DNA of 64,000 nucleotides, taken from assembly GCA_963210315.1 (NCBI GenBank), contig OY723268.1, forward strand, positions 682,001 to 746,000. Direction: 5' to 3'. This document shows positions 10,579 through 21,415 of the stretch, in pieces. The notes below the pieces were generated by a model. That model was not told the origin of the DNA, searched no databases, and saw only the letters and a program-made list of their open reading frames with translations. The position numbers were made by a program, and so were the translations under genes. The DNA comes from Rhynchopus euleeides. Taxonomy: Eukaryota > Euglenozoa > Diplonemea > Diplonemida > Diplonemidae. Every line of letters begins with the position of its first letter. The stretch's first letter is position 1.

Positions 10579-12327
10579 AGTGGGGCCGCACGATCCAGCT
10601 CAAGGCACAGAAAGTTTCTCCAGTTGGCTACGGTCAATCGCCCAACATCAAACATCCCGCCCCCCCCCCCCTCCCCGACACCGTTTGAACTGTCCACTGA
10701 AGGATGGTGTCGAATCTCAGGAATTTGCGGTAAGAAAAGCCTAAATTCGCTATTTACCCCCCCCCCCTCCCGGGATGATGCGCGGGAATACCCCAAAGCA
10801 AAGAAGGACACCTCCCGAAGGATCTGCAAAAAATAAGGACAGGAAGGGGTGTGTGTGCAGGGCAAGTTACCTATGCAGGGCCATCCCAAGCTGGCAAGCC
10901 TGTGGACGATCGGCGGTGGGATGGGGGGAAAGAAGAGAGACACGAGATGCAAGGAAGGAGCAGAGGAAGCAATCGAGTGAAGGAAAGCGTCGATGCGCTT
11001 TACTTTTTTTTGGCATTGGGCGACCTCCAGCCAAAGTCAACGTACAAGACGACCAGACTGTGACGTACACAATGTTGACAAAAAAGGCGTTGTTCTCACG
11101 GATAGACGCAGGCGCTTTTTTGATCCTCACTGTTTTCTTTTTTGGCGTGAGTATTATTGCCCATGTTGGAGGCGCCCCGACTTTCCTGCCGTCGACCACA
11201 CACGGAGCTTGGACTGGTTTCGCGACGCGGACCAGACTTTGCTGTATGTAGAGGCACATCAAACACATGGATTCTGTGAAGAAAACTCGCACAGGTGCAC
11301 GATTCGGGCCTGTTTTGTTTTTTGGGCTCTCATCTGGTGGCTTTATTGAATGAAGTCGACAACATACCAGAGGGTAACAGGTCTCCCCACAAAACGGAGG
11401 GGGTGGCAAGGTGGAAGTTGTTGACACAGGCGCCTGCTTTGCTGCAATGCGGTGGCTTTGTCACACAGGCCTGCTCAGAACCCGTCGAAATTGGGGACCT
11501 TCCTTCGCAAGCGACTGCAACGTCGAATGGCTTCAGTGTGTGTGTGTGTGGAAGAAAAGTCACCACTAAAGTAGTAAACAATACAGACGCCACCAATTCG
11601 ACACCCCAAGAAGGGCGGGCCTAATGAGGGAAGGAACAAGGCAGGTGGCAGGCAAAGGCGTATCAATGCGAGGGGTGCGTTTCGTTTGTCGGCTTATAAA
11701 CCCTTTTGATTCGATTGCTCGACAGCGTGTCGTAACATAACCAGGATAGACGCACGCCACGGTGTGGCCTTCTACTGCTACCTTGCAACACCAGGGTCTA
11801 TCTGAAGAAACCACGCACACGATGCGGCGGGAGTGTTGGTATGGTAGGCGCAGGGTGCGACTGCACGGACACTGGGAAGCGGCATCTCAGGCGTCGAGCC
11901 TAAAGATCCGGCCGTACAATCTGCATTTCTTCGCGACTCCGCTTATCGCCATTCGCGAAAAGCAGTACAAGAGAAAAAAAACCCGATTTTTTCCACCAAC
12001 TCGAATCAAGCGTGAAGGTTTCCCTCTCTAACCATACAGAAGGGTGAGCGACACACCCCCCCCCCCCCCACAAAACAATTGGGGGACCCCCACACCTGAA
12101 AGCAGCCCCCTTGACAGAGAGAGACCGACCCCCCTGTGGAGGCGCCACCCCGAAAGAATACAACGGTTATTCTTCGCCACCACCCAAAAAACCGAGAACC
12201 GCCCCTTTGGCCCATTTGATTCCAATTGAAACCTGCGTTCTTCGATTGTTCGACAGGTTTGCGTGGGGGTGGGGCGCCCATGGGTGAACACACACCGTAA
12301 CGCCGACAACAACCTTCTTCTTTTTTG

Positions 12328-12863
12328 CTACAGGGGGGGGGCGAATAGTATTACTACGTAATACTATTCGGCGAACCAACCTGTATATTTGACCCCCCCC
12401 AAAAAAGGTATATTTTCGGGGGTGGCCAAATAGTATTACGTAGTAGTACTACTCCAAAATTCGTGAAAAGGGGCGTTTCGAGGGGTCTCCCGTTCTATTG
12501 CACTTTTCGGAATCCGTGCAGATCGTAGTGGGGTCATTTTGGTGGCTCAAGTGCCAAGCTTCACCCATGAAATGCGGGTCGGGTTCAGGCACTTGTGAAG
12601 GGAAAAGGTGACTGGGAGGCAGCTTGCCCACCCATACCACCCACCCAGCATGACCCCCCTCACAGATTTGCCAAAACACCGTTCGTTTGAACGTTTGGAA
12701 TCTGTGCGGATCGTGGTGGGGTCATTTTGGACATGGGGTGCCTATCTGCACCCCGTACTTAGGGTCCACAAAAACGTGCCCCAGAGCTCCCGAAAAAAAA
12801 GTAATACTATTTGGCACCGTAATACTATTCAACTAAGTAATACTATTCGCCCCCCCCCTGTAG
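12328..12863. repeat. MITE-like element with terminal inverted repeats
   Basis: The ends are inverted copies: CTACAGGGGGGGGGCGAATAG followed by TATTACT on the left, matched by AGTAATACTATTCGCCCC with CCCCTGTAG on the right. Further inverted TAATACTATT/AATAGTATTA blocks lie inside both ends. The interior holds two direct copies of a GTGGGGTCATTTT-containing segment (about 12500-12545 and 12695-12735). There is no coding frame. No target-site duplication is clear. Confidence 0.65.
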
Positions 12864-13799
12864 AGAAACAGGATTCTGGTTAGCTAAAATATAAATACAC
12901 CCGAACAGACACCCACCCCGCACCGCATTGCCCCCAGATATTGTCACAGACAGTGCTGGAAAATATGCGCCTTTTCTTCTCACCAACACTGACAACGTGT
13001 TGCGGCGTGCCCAGGACGCAACACCGCGCGGGCCAACTATTTTTCTGAATATCGGGAAGCGGGCACAGCGCCTGATGATCACATCTTCAGTTCTCTCCTG
13101 ACAGTTTGCCTTCCGCCGCTGCACTCATGCAAAAAAGAACGGGGGGGTGTGGGGGGGTGGTGTAAGGAAACAGAAGCAGGAAGGAGAAGAAAGGAAAAGA
13201 AAGATGGTGGTGTCAGGAATACCAGCCTGTCCTGGGCACAACCACAATCAGCCTGAGCGGCGTGCCCAGACACCAGCCAGGCTGAGTTGCAGAGGTGCCG
13301 GGACAGTGATTGCGCGTGTGATTCGTCTGTCTTTCCAGAAACGAAAAGGGGGTCGACGCCAACACTGTGGAAACACAGCATTCGCCCATCCCCATCGACA
13401 GAACGACATCAACAAAGAAAAAGACAAGGCTGCTGTTTTGTGCGCCAAAACCCAAAAAAAGCATCAACGGGATGGAGGAAAGAGGCGTGGCAAGAGGGCC
13501 AATGCCACTGAATTGATCACCCACCCACACCCACACATGAATCTTTTTGGAAAGCGTGGGTGGCACTTGGTAGGGGCAAGCCAGTTACCCGCCCTTCAAG
13601 CCCATCTAGTAAGGGCACGCCACACTCCACCCCCCCTCGGGACACATGCCCTTCATCGCGGCGGTCTCAACAAACCAGGGTTGAAAAACAGCAGCAATGT
13701 ATTCTAGAGAGGGGTCCCGGTTGGCTGCGTGTGTCCTGACGGTGGGGCCCGGTGCAGCAGGCCGTCTCCACCGCCGCCCCTCGCAGCACGCAGCGGCTG
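12864..13799. other. intergenic spacer
   Basis: About 0.9 kb with no supported gene. A plus-strand frame of about 60 codons (12895-13100, ending at a TGA) has protein-like composition but no recognised family and no conserved context. Confidence 0.4.
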
Positions 13800-14944
13800 C
13801 TACACCCGGTCGGTGATGTAGTAGAATGGGTCAGACCCGGACAGTGGAAGCCTCATCCCCACGCCCTTCATGACCTTCATCTGTTGGAGGGGGTGTGTGG
13901 TGTTGGTTGGAACAGTGTGGGATGCGTGGCGGCGCATTGCTGGGCGTTGGGGTGAGCACACCCACACCCACACCCACTCCCCAGCCCCGCACATACCGGA
14001 TGGAGAACGTCGTGCGTGGTGACAAACTGCTGGACAGGCTTGCCCGAATCGACAAGCTGCAGCAGCAGCCCCTCCAGCTTCCGCAGGGTGTGGTCAGACG
14101 GGTTCGGCCTGTCAAAATCGGGCACCATTATCGCATGCGCCTTGTTCATCCTGACGGAGAACGGGTTGTTCTCGATAATAACCGTCCGCGACATATCCCG
14201 CCCGAGAAGCTGCAGGTCCTTTGTATGCGGGTTGTTCGGCCTCTCGCTGAACCACGCCGGGTTCCGGAACACCGCGTGGTCAAACAGATCCCCGTGCGGG
14301 TCGATCTGCTTCAGCACAGGCCTCCCCACGCTCTCTATCGACGCTGTCCACAACACAACCTCAGCCTTCCCCTTTAGAGACCTCAGCAGCCCCTCCAGAT
14401 GAGGCCTTTTCGTCGCAGGACGCAGCCCTGGCATCCGGTTTGACACAAGCGTCTCATCAAGATCGAACACAATGGTATACTGCGAAGAACGCTCCTCCTT
14501 CTGCCTTGGTATAAGCTTCCGCCCGACAGGCCCGGTGGGTATGCTGTTGAGCGAGTGGGGCACCGCCGTGCTGTTGTAGTGGAGGGGCGCACCGCCGCCG
14601 CCGCCACCACCACCGCCCCTCTTATGGGAAGGACCACCTCCACCCCACGGCCCGGTTGTCTGCTTGCTTCCGCGCGCTGCTGCAAACCCGCTCCCCGCAG
14701 GGGCCTTCGGCCCGACGGAGTTTAGCGTTCCGGATAGACCGCTCTGCCCAAGACGCCCCCCACTTGAGCCTGTCTGACGCAGCCCGGTCGGGCGTGTCCC
14801 GGTGGTGCCTTTGGTGCCGATCATCATGCCTCCCCGGAGATGTGATGGTGAGGCTGTAGACGGCTTGCCCCCGAGTGGCGCAGTCCCCACCCCGCCTAAC
14901 GTTGATGAAACATAGCCCGGGGTTGACCTTGCGGAGTAGGGCAT
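13800..14944 (-). CDS. FCP1/SCP-type HAD phosphatase
   Basis: Two exons, 13997-14944 and 13800-13880, give 342 aa. The donor is GTATGT, the acceptor CTCCAACAG, and the join is phase 0. The first about 150 residues are Gly/Ser/Thr-rich and disordered, with a run of glycines. The NIF/FCP homology domain follows: FDLDETLV with nucleophile D161 and D163, VLWTAS (T200), a basic HTKDLQLLGRD region with K242, and IIENNP (258-260 as E-N-N). In SCP/FCP enzymes this last motif is usually DN, so an acidic residue is kept but as Glu. Relatives dephosphorylate phospho-Ser/Thr on the RNA polymerase II CTD or other substrates; TIM50-like non-enzymatic members also exist. No BRCT or transmembrane segment is seen, which points to a soluble SCP-like enzyme. 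The substrate is not deducible. Confidence 0.85.
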
Positions 14945-15627
14945 TATCGGAGAAATTGTGGAGTGGGGTGGGGGTGGGGGAGGGGAGACAAGATGGGGAG
15001 AGAAAGCCCGCGTCGCGTTTGGCTAAAGAACTTCAGTGAGGCGGGCGGGGCGGGGCGGGGCGGGGCGGGGTGGGGGGTTTGGGTGAGCAGCAAACAAAGC
15101 CAGCAGCAGGGGGGTGGGGGGGGGGGGGGGTGGGGAAGAGAAATGTGTGCCCTCGAGTAACTCAATAGAGAGGGGGTGTGGGGGGGGGGGGGGGGTGTGG
15201 GGAGTGTGTGGGATCACACGAAGTGCTCTCTCCGTCCGCACAAAGGAAAAAGGCGCGCGCGGCACACACACACACACACACCTCTCTCTCTCCCCCTCCC
15301 CCCCTCCTCCCACACCCGGCCCCCGCAGCCCCGCCTGCCCAACAAACTGGCGCGAAGTGGTGGTGTGTGATGTACAATGATTTCCTGGAAGGGTGGTGGT
15401 GGTGGTGGTGGTGTGGGAGTGGGAGGGGAGTTTGCGATTGCTCCGGTTCACTATATTGGCAGAGAAAGGTGGGAGAGGTGGCGGAGGGTTTTGTGCTAGA
15501 GCTGTTACGTGCGTCGGGGTTTGGGACCACCCCCCCCCCCCCCCCCCCGCCCAACTTCAAGATGGCCTGTGCTGGGGCAAGGAGCAAGGTAGTGCACAGA
15601 TCATCAGGAGGAGGCAGAAGAGGATGC
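14945..15627. other. low-complexity spacer
   Basis: Short spacer of G tracts (15110-15200), GGGGC repeats (15045-15070), a (CA)n run (about 15264-15282) and (GGT)n (about 15393-15412). On the minus strand these become pyrimidine tracts just downstream of the WD40 gene's 3' end or upstream of the phosphatase. No gene seen. Confidence 0.5.
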
Positions 15628-16794
15628 CTAAGGGCCGCCCTCACGCGTCACGTCACACAGAGCCCGCACACGCACAGACCCGTGTCCGCGGATGAAGACC
15701 CACCTTCCGCACGGGCTGAGTGCAACAATCAGGCCATCTACATCGACTTTACCCAAGCACTGCAAGGTGCTGAGGTTGAACAACTCGGTGAGGTTACAGC
15801 TCTCCTCATACGACACGAGGACATCACCTGGCTCAGACATTGCAACGCAGTGGACATCGTTTTGCAAGCGCAGAGTCCGGAGGCAGCTGAGGGTGGTTGT
15901 GCACCACACCTTCACAGAATTGTCGTATGAGAAGGACACCATGTGCTGCTCGTCCTCAGAGCACGACAGCAGCCCGTCATTGGTCAGGGCAATGCTCCGC
16001 ACCTCATCTGTGTGCTCACACAGAGTGTCGGTGTGGGTTAGGGTGCCGAGGTCATACACGCGGATGGTGAAGTCAGTTGAACCGGTGAAGACCCTCGTCT
16101 TTGACACTGCAATCCCGTTAACCATGTTGACGTGCCCCTCCAGCACTGTGGCACTTGGTGTGCCCTCCAAGTCCCACACATACACCTTCCCATCTTGGCT
16201 GCCCGACACAAGGCGTCCGCAGTGCGTCCATGCTGCACTCCCCACCCCTGTGCCGTGCTTCAGATACTGCACCGGTCCCCACGTTGACGTCTCCCACACA
16301 CAGCAGAGGGTGTTGTCCCTTGAGCACGTTGCCAGCCACCTCCCGCAGACTGAGAACGCAGTGCAGTGGATCTTCTCCTCCCCTAGAGTGAGGTCTGCAA
16401 CCTCCACAGCAGTCGTGGTGTCAAACACAGCGATGCAGCCTCTCTGGTACCCCACTGAACACAGCGTGCCACACCTCGACAGCACGGCGTTGTAAGCCAT
16501 CTCGCAATGCCCACTGATGTAGACTGCCGGTGCCTTGACATGCGGCCAGCGGCGCACCAGGTGCACAGCACCCCCACCCTCCAGACCCGTTTCGGCAACG
16601 CACTCTGCATCGTCCAGCTCCTCCTCACACCCTTCGATGCGTGCCACCAGCCCCGCAGCCTTGCGCACTACGTTGCTGGAGCCCGCAAACATCTCCTTCA
16701 GCGCGTCCACCTTCAGGCTGATCACGGTCCCGCCATCCGGAACACCGACGACACAGTTCCGCCCGCTGTCAACATGCTGCACCGACACCTCCAT
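15628..16794 (-). CDS. WD40-repeat protein with possible ubiquitin-like N-terminus
   Basis: A 388-aa frame from the ATG at 16794 (MEVSVQ). Residues 1 to about 85 have a beta-grasp look (PDGGTVISLKVDALKEMF, GCEEELDD, then a closing VHLV strand). From about 95 to the end there are repeated WD40 blades with GH/SxD and terminal WD or equivalents (VYVWDLEG, IRVYDLG, VKVWCT), about seven, enough for a closed propeller. WD40 propellers are scaffolds; no catalytic motif is seen. The open frame extends upstream to 17112, but that part includes the dispersed repeat at 16921-16946, which recurs in intergenic DNA, so I treat it as leader. A CATGCAG acceptor-like site lies about 23 nt before the chosen ATG. 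No specific orthologue recognised. Confidence 0.8.
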   Translation of the reverse strand: MEVSVQHVDSGRNCVVGVPDGGTVISLKVDALKEMFAGSSNVVRKAAGLVARIEGCEEELDDAECVAETGLEGGGAVHLVRRWPHVKAPAVYISGHCEMAYNAVLSRCGTLCSVGYQRGCIAVFDTTTAVEVADLTLGEEKIHCTAFSVCGRWLATCSRDNTLCCVWETSTWGPVQYLKHGTGVGSAAWTHCGRLVSGSQDGKVYVWDLEGTPSATVLEGHVNMVNGIAVSKTRVFTGSTDFTIRVYDLGTLTHTDTLCEHTDEVRSIALTNDGLLSCSEDEQHMVSFSYDNSVKVWCTTTLSCLRTLRLQNDVHCVAMSEPGDVLVSYEESCNLTELFNLSTLQCLGKVDVDGLIVALSPCGRWVFIRGHGSVRVRALCDVTREGGP

Positions 16795-18543
16795 GACTCT
16801 TTCCGTGATACCCTGCCCTGCATGCGTGGCGGTGCTGTGGATGCGGTTGTGGCATGAGGAGATGCCAGACCGCAGTGCGGCGATGTCGATGGAAAAGGGG
16901 GCAGGTGCTGTTGTGTGTGTCCCGGGTTTGCCGCACAAACAACGCCGTATCTTTTTGTGAGTGGCTGGGCCAATCGAGAGAGTTCGGGTGAGCCCAACTA
17001 CACCGGTGGACTTCAGCCGGGGGGGGAGTGGTTGCTGATCCGTTTTTCCACGCGCCCAAAACTTAGCAGCACACTGTGACAAGATGATTGCCATCTTGAA
17101 AAGGCAAGGCACAGAGGGAGGAGGGGCGCGTGTTTGTGTGTGTGGGGGGGGGGGGTGGTTGCTGATCGCTACGGACCCGATGCGTCATTTCATTTTTTCA
17201 TTAAAGTCCACTTGCCTGCTCCACACGCACCTCACCACCCACCCACCCACCCACCCTCCTGAGGCCAACCGGTCAACCCTGGCACAACCCCGACCGCACA
17301 TACTCGGGACTCTGGGGGCCTTCGCTCAGAACCGACCACCGCAGAACTGTGCTATAAAGCGAGCCGCCTCACAACACTCACACTGGCTGTGAAGTGACAC
17401 AGTCTGACACACAGTGCGGGCACAGGGAGAAAACGAGGTCTCCCCGAGATATCTCCTTCCTTCCGCACCCCCTGCCCCTGCCCCGAAGTACGCAAGGGGC
17501 TGGCGGGCAGAGTGCACAGCCAAGATGCGGACAAACGGGTGGCAGCGTGTGCGAGATCTTGTTTGTGCGATGTTCACGACTGGCATGTTTGCTGCTGCTG
17601 GGTGGTTGGGGGGCTTGGGAGGGTCCATCCCGTAGGGGGGGGGGGGGGGGGTGCCAGCTGTCAGGACATGCTGTGACCAGCCTTCGTTTTTGCTAGGGGA
17701 GGGAGGGGGGGGGGGGGGGAGGCGGGAAACTGGTTGTCGCAAAAAAAAATGCAATATCGGAGGCTTTTGCTGACATTGCTTGCCCCACTCCCCCGCCCGC
17801 TCTCCCTCCCTCCCTTCCTCCCCACCCGCACAGGCGACGGCGCAGCGCAAAGAAGCAAGGCAAATAGTCGAAGGGTTTAATGTTTTGCGCACGAGCGGCA
17901 GTGTGTGCCTCATTGGGGTGAACGGGCAGGCTTTTTTTTGGTTGATGGTATGATCACCACGAAACACACACGCCGTACGCACCCCTCTCCCCCCACCGAC
18001 TCTTTCACCGTGACAAAGCAAGCCCTGCTTTGGGCTGCGGGGAGGAGAAGGCTGGACCCGTAGAAGGTTTCATTGACAACCACACCACACCACCAACCCA
18101 TCCTTCTGTTATTTTTTGTTGGGTGTTGAGCGAACACCAGCAGCCTCGGAGATGCAGAGGGCCAGATTGACCCACCCCACCCCCCCACCCCCACCCCCCC
18201 CCCCCTACCCTCGGGAATGTGTGCCTTCGGCCTGTGCTGTGACCCCTTCCGGTTGTGTGCCTGACAGTAAATCGAAGATACTCCCCCACACACCCCCCAC
18301 CCCCACCTGCCCCACACACACACACACACATGAAACTCTTGCAGTCGTGTAGAACGAACCAGATCACACCTCTTGATGAAGACACGACAACACCACAACC
18401 ACCTCCTCCTCCTCCACCACAGGCAGTGCCACCGCGACGGAATTTGACGCCCACAACTCCATACTCCCCCCCCACCCCCCACCCCCCCCGGGCTTACAGA
18501 AGCAGCAGCGATGAGCGAGTCCATTCGGGACACACCGCTCGGA
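16795..18543. other. intergenic spacer
   Basis: About 1.7 kb without a supported gene. Contains a dispersed repeat (16921-16946), a (CCCA)n run (about 17236-17256), G tracts (about 17636-17651 and 17700-17720), C tracts near 18180-18205 and (CA)n near 18318-18330. Confidence 0.5.
16921..16946 (+). repeat. dispersed short repeat (GCACAAACAACGCC core), copy 2
   Basis: CCCGGGTTTGCCGCACAAAC followed by AACGCC. It matches 50160-50185 at 23 of about 26 positions, and its core is inverted at 6891. Recurrence in spacers argues that the 5' extension of the WD40 frame is noncoding. Confidence 0.5.
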
Positions 18544-20685
18544 TTATTCGGCACCCCCGGCTCCAACGGAAGGGGCTTCATCCTGCTGCTTCTCCTGGCC
18601 ATCATTGTCGTCGTCGCCGTCGTCGGCGCCTGCGCCGCGGTCGTCGAACTCTTCGATGCTCCAGGGGGTGATCTGTTCGCAGGCCTCGCACGGCTGCTGC
18701 CTGGTCCCCACCCACCGCTCCCCCTTGAGCGGGAGAGAGGACTCGCACACGGTGCAGGTCTGCATGGTGGTGATGGTTGTCCCCTCCACCGCAGCCTGCA
18801 GCGCCTCCTCCGCCTTCTTCGCAATCACCGCCAGCTTGTCGACGGTCGACCCGTCCTTCCGGAGGTACCACAGGGTCAGGCTGAAGGTCAGCCTCCCGCG
18901 CACCGCCTGCGTGAACTCCTGCACGCTGCTGACATCCTTCCCCTCCACCTCCGTCACAAAAATGTCGGTCGGAACCCCGCTCCGCTCGCAAGCCCCGGTC
19001 ACCGCTGTGATGAGCAGGTCCTTTGTGAACTTTATCCCCAGAGGCTCGGTCGCCGTATGGCGGATCACCTTCACGGTCTTCGGGGCCAGCCCGCTCTGCA
19101 GGAAAGCCTGCATCGGGTCGCTCGACCCGCCACCTCCTGCTGCTGCTGCCGCGGGCTCCGACGCCACACGCCTCCGCTTCGCATCCCGCCCCCCCTCCAT
19201 CGGAACCGCATACGCCGGTTGCGCTGGCAGCGCCGGGGCAGGCGCCGCATACACAACAGGCAGCTGCGGTGCAACGGGAAGCGCAGGCGGCTGGTGGTGT
19301 GGCTGGTGGTGCGGCTGGTGGTACATCACAGGCTGTGGGTGGGGAGCATGCCCCCCCTGCGCCCACTGCGGGAAGCCCTGGGGGTGAGTGGGCACGCCGT
19401 AGGGCCCGCCCTGCAGGGCTTGTGTCGGGGGGAGGTTGGGCGGGCCGGAGGCGGAGCTGGAGGGGCCCGCCTCAGGGAGGTCGTCATAGACCCCGCTGCT
19501 GTTGAGGGCGCGCATGCGCTTCAGCCGCTGGTTCTCCCGCACGTCGTCCTCCTTCTTCCGCTGCATCTGCGTGGAGCGCTTGATCTCCTCCTCCATGTCG
19601 AGGGGGACGTATTCCCGGCGGCGCTCCACCTCCTCGACGGTCGCCTCTGTGTACTTCCCGCTGAGCGGGTTGAACTCGCGGCGCATGTCGGTCCATCCCG
19701 CAAGCTCGGCAATCCGCTGCTTGCTGGGGAGCAGCCCTCCTGCAGGGGGGCGGAGTGGGTTGGTGGTGGGAAGGGAGGGAAAAAAACAAGCCACAACAAC
19801 ACTGCCCAATGGAAACCGCCATCTGTAGCAGCCTGAGGCTTGTCACACGACAAATATCTGAAAGAAATGATGACCGCACCCCCTCTTCCAGACGAAGGGC
19901 GGGGACTGGTGTGCGGATCGGTGTTTCGTTGTGTTGTTTTTTTTTGCTGGCATACCGTGTTCATAAAACAGCGAGTCTTTTGTGAGCTTCAGCCGCCTGT
20001 CACGCCCCTTCCCATGCGACTTGTGCCCCAGGTTGAACTGCTCTGCAAGCTGGTGCAGCATTTTCCGGTCGTAGCCCGTCAGATCCGCAGGGCACTGATA
20101 CTCCGTCGACTCGGGGTTGTCGACAAACCCTTTCACAACCTGTCGGGATGCATGCGTTGCGTGGCACAGTGGTAGTGCCCCCACAACGCAACCCCACTCC
20201 GCCTCTCCACCCATCCTGCCACAAGACTAAGACTGCCCCCCCTCTCTCTTGAGGGGGCCAAGCCATTGGGGCACCAGACCTTGAACCACACACACACCCC
20301 ACCACCACCCCTCAACCCCCTTGGCACATACCTCATACCAGCCCCCAACAAACCGCTCGCGGTCCTGCTCCACCCCAAGGAAGGGGCTCGCCTCGGCAGC
20401 CTCCTTGTGTTTCTGAACCGCTTCCTCCTGCAGCCGCGCCTCCTCCTGTTCCGCCGCAGCGGCTGCACGCTCGCGCGCTATATCTCGGACCTGCTCTGCC
20501 TGGAATTGCAGCTGACTCCGCAGCTGGTTCATCATGCTGAACGTCCCGCCCGCAGGGTCACCCGCCAGCGTCGGCGTCGCCTCCACATCCATGTCGACCA
20601 CCTCCACAGGCTGGGGGGCCTTGTCTGCAGGCGCCTCGACAGCGCCTTGCATAGCACGCGTGGCAGCTTCGCCAAGCTCTGCCAT
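18544..20685 (-). CDS. R3H / PDZ / zinc-ribbon-like protein
   Basis: Three exons, 20332-20685, 19956-20139 and 18544-19739, give 577 aa. Donors are GTATGT and GTATGC; acceptors are CGACAG and CCCTGCAG. Exon 1 is an acidic start followed by an Ala/Glu/Gln-rich coiled coil. Exon 2 (119-180) is an R3H domain: the RKMLH motif (R-x3-H), LAEQFNLGHKSHGKG and RRLKLTK, which binds single-stranded nucleic acid. Exon 3 begins with a charged helical segment (about 183-250), then a Pro/Ala-rich linker. A PDZ-like domain follows (about 400-472: PLGIKF, ITAVTGACERSGV, VEGKDV), then CxxC pairs at 508/511 and 530/533 resembling a zinc ribbon, and an acidic tail. The combination suggests an RNA-associated scaffold; no orthologue is recognised. 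A CTCTGCAG acceptor lies 5 nt before the ATG. Confidence 0.85.
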
Positions 20686-21415
20686 GCTGCCTGCAGAGCA
20701 TGGGTGTGGGTGTGGGTGAGGTGTCGAGGGGGGGTTGAGGGTGGCGTGTGTGGCATGTGGCATGCGGTGCAGTTGGAGCAAAGATGAACAGGGCTGAGAA
20801 GGGGGGCGAAAGGGCGTTTGGCTGTCCGTCTCCCTGCTGCAGCTTGGCGGCAGCTGCGTTGTCGCACAGTTAAAACATCGGCCGAAATGTCAAAAACGGC
20901 AAGTCTACATGGTGCAGGCGTGAGGAGGGGGAGGAGTGGGGAGACCTGCTCTCAGAGGGGGCACGCGCCTCGCCCCGCAGAGACGCGACCTGCCTGCCTC
21001 TGCGGGAGGGAGGGGCCCTCAGGGGGGTCAGAGTAGAATGTCGAATTGAGGGGGGGAGGGGGTGTGCAGCGGTCCACCCACTGCACTGCCCCCCCCCCCC
21101 CCCCCGGTTGCCATGTTTCGTTTAGCGCAGATCGCACCGAGTGAGCTTCTCTGATGCCCTCAAAACTGCACGTAAACACCACCATGGTGAACCTTTGAGC
21201 ACAACGAGCACACACCCTGCTGCACTTGGATGGCTACACTCTGCCACACCTTACACCCTACACCCCCCCTGTGTGGAAACACAGGGGACACACCCAGAAA
21301 ACGACACGAGTGGCGAGCATGGCGCATCCCACCGCAACGGGGCCACATCGCATACCCCCCCCCCCCCATGCGACACAGCGGATCCCCACTCCCCACCCCC
21401 ACCCCCCCACCAACA
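20686..21415. other. intergenic spacer
   Basis: About 0.7 kb with a (GGGTGT)n-like stretch (20700-20720) and a C tract (about 21090-21106). On the minus strand, CTCTGCAG (ending at 20691) is a likely splice acceptor for the R3H gene. No gene seen. Confidence 0.5.
20691..20720 (-). promoter_or_regulatory. AG acceptor before the R3H/PDZ gene start
   Basis: The minus strand reads a C/A-rich tract, then GCTCTGCAG, then five bases and the ATG at 20685. This is consistent with trans-splicing or a 5'UTR intron. Confidence 0.5.

Larger units (their letters stand above)
5856..12327. other. gene-poor spacer rich in simple repeats
   Basis: About 6.5 kb with no reading frame I can support on either strand. 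It holds a (GGGT)n run (about 6391-6425), long G tracts (about 6507, 9566, 9616, 10227, 10260, 10335), C tracts (about 10663, 10758, 12056), recurrent TTTGAACGATTTT-like motifs (about 6950-7140, 7730), an A-rich stretch repeating CAAAAT and CCAAAAT (8920-9040), two hairpin repeats near 8.1-8.3 kb, and a 26-bp-class repeat at 6891. A near-duplicate 20-mer (GTGCCGCGTGARCTC core) occurs at about 9825 and 10005. Spliced genes with very short exons cannot be excluded. Confidence 0.5.

Noticed and set aside
12895..13100. Short plus-strand frame near 13 kb as a gene
   Set aside because: Protein-like composition but only about 60 codons, no start context, no family match I can recognise and opposite to all other genes.
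18511..19836. A 441-codon plus-strand frame
   Set aside because: Antisense to exon 3 of the R3H/PDZ gene, which has clear domains and validated splice junctions.
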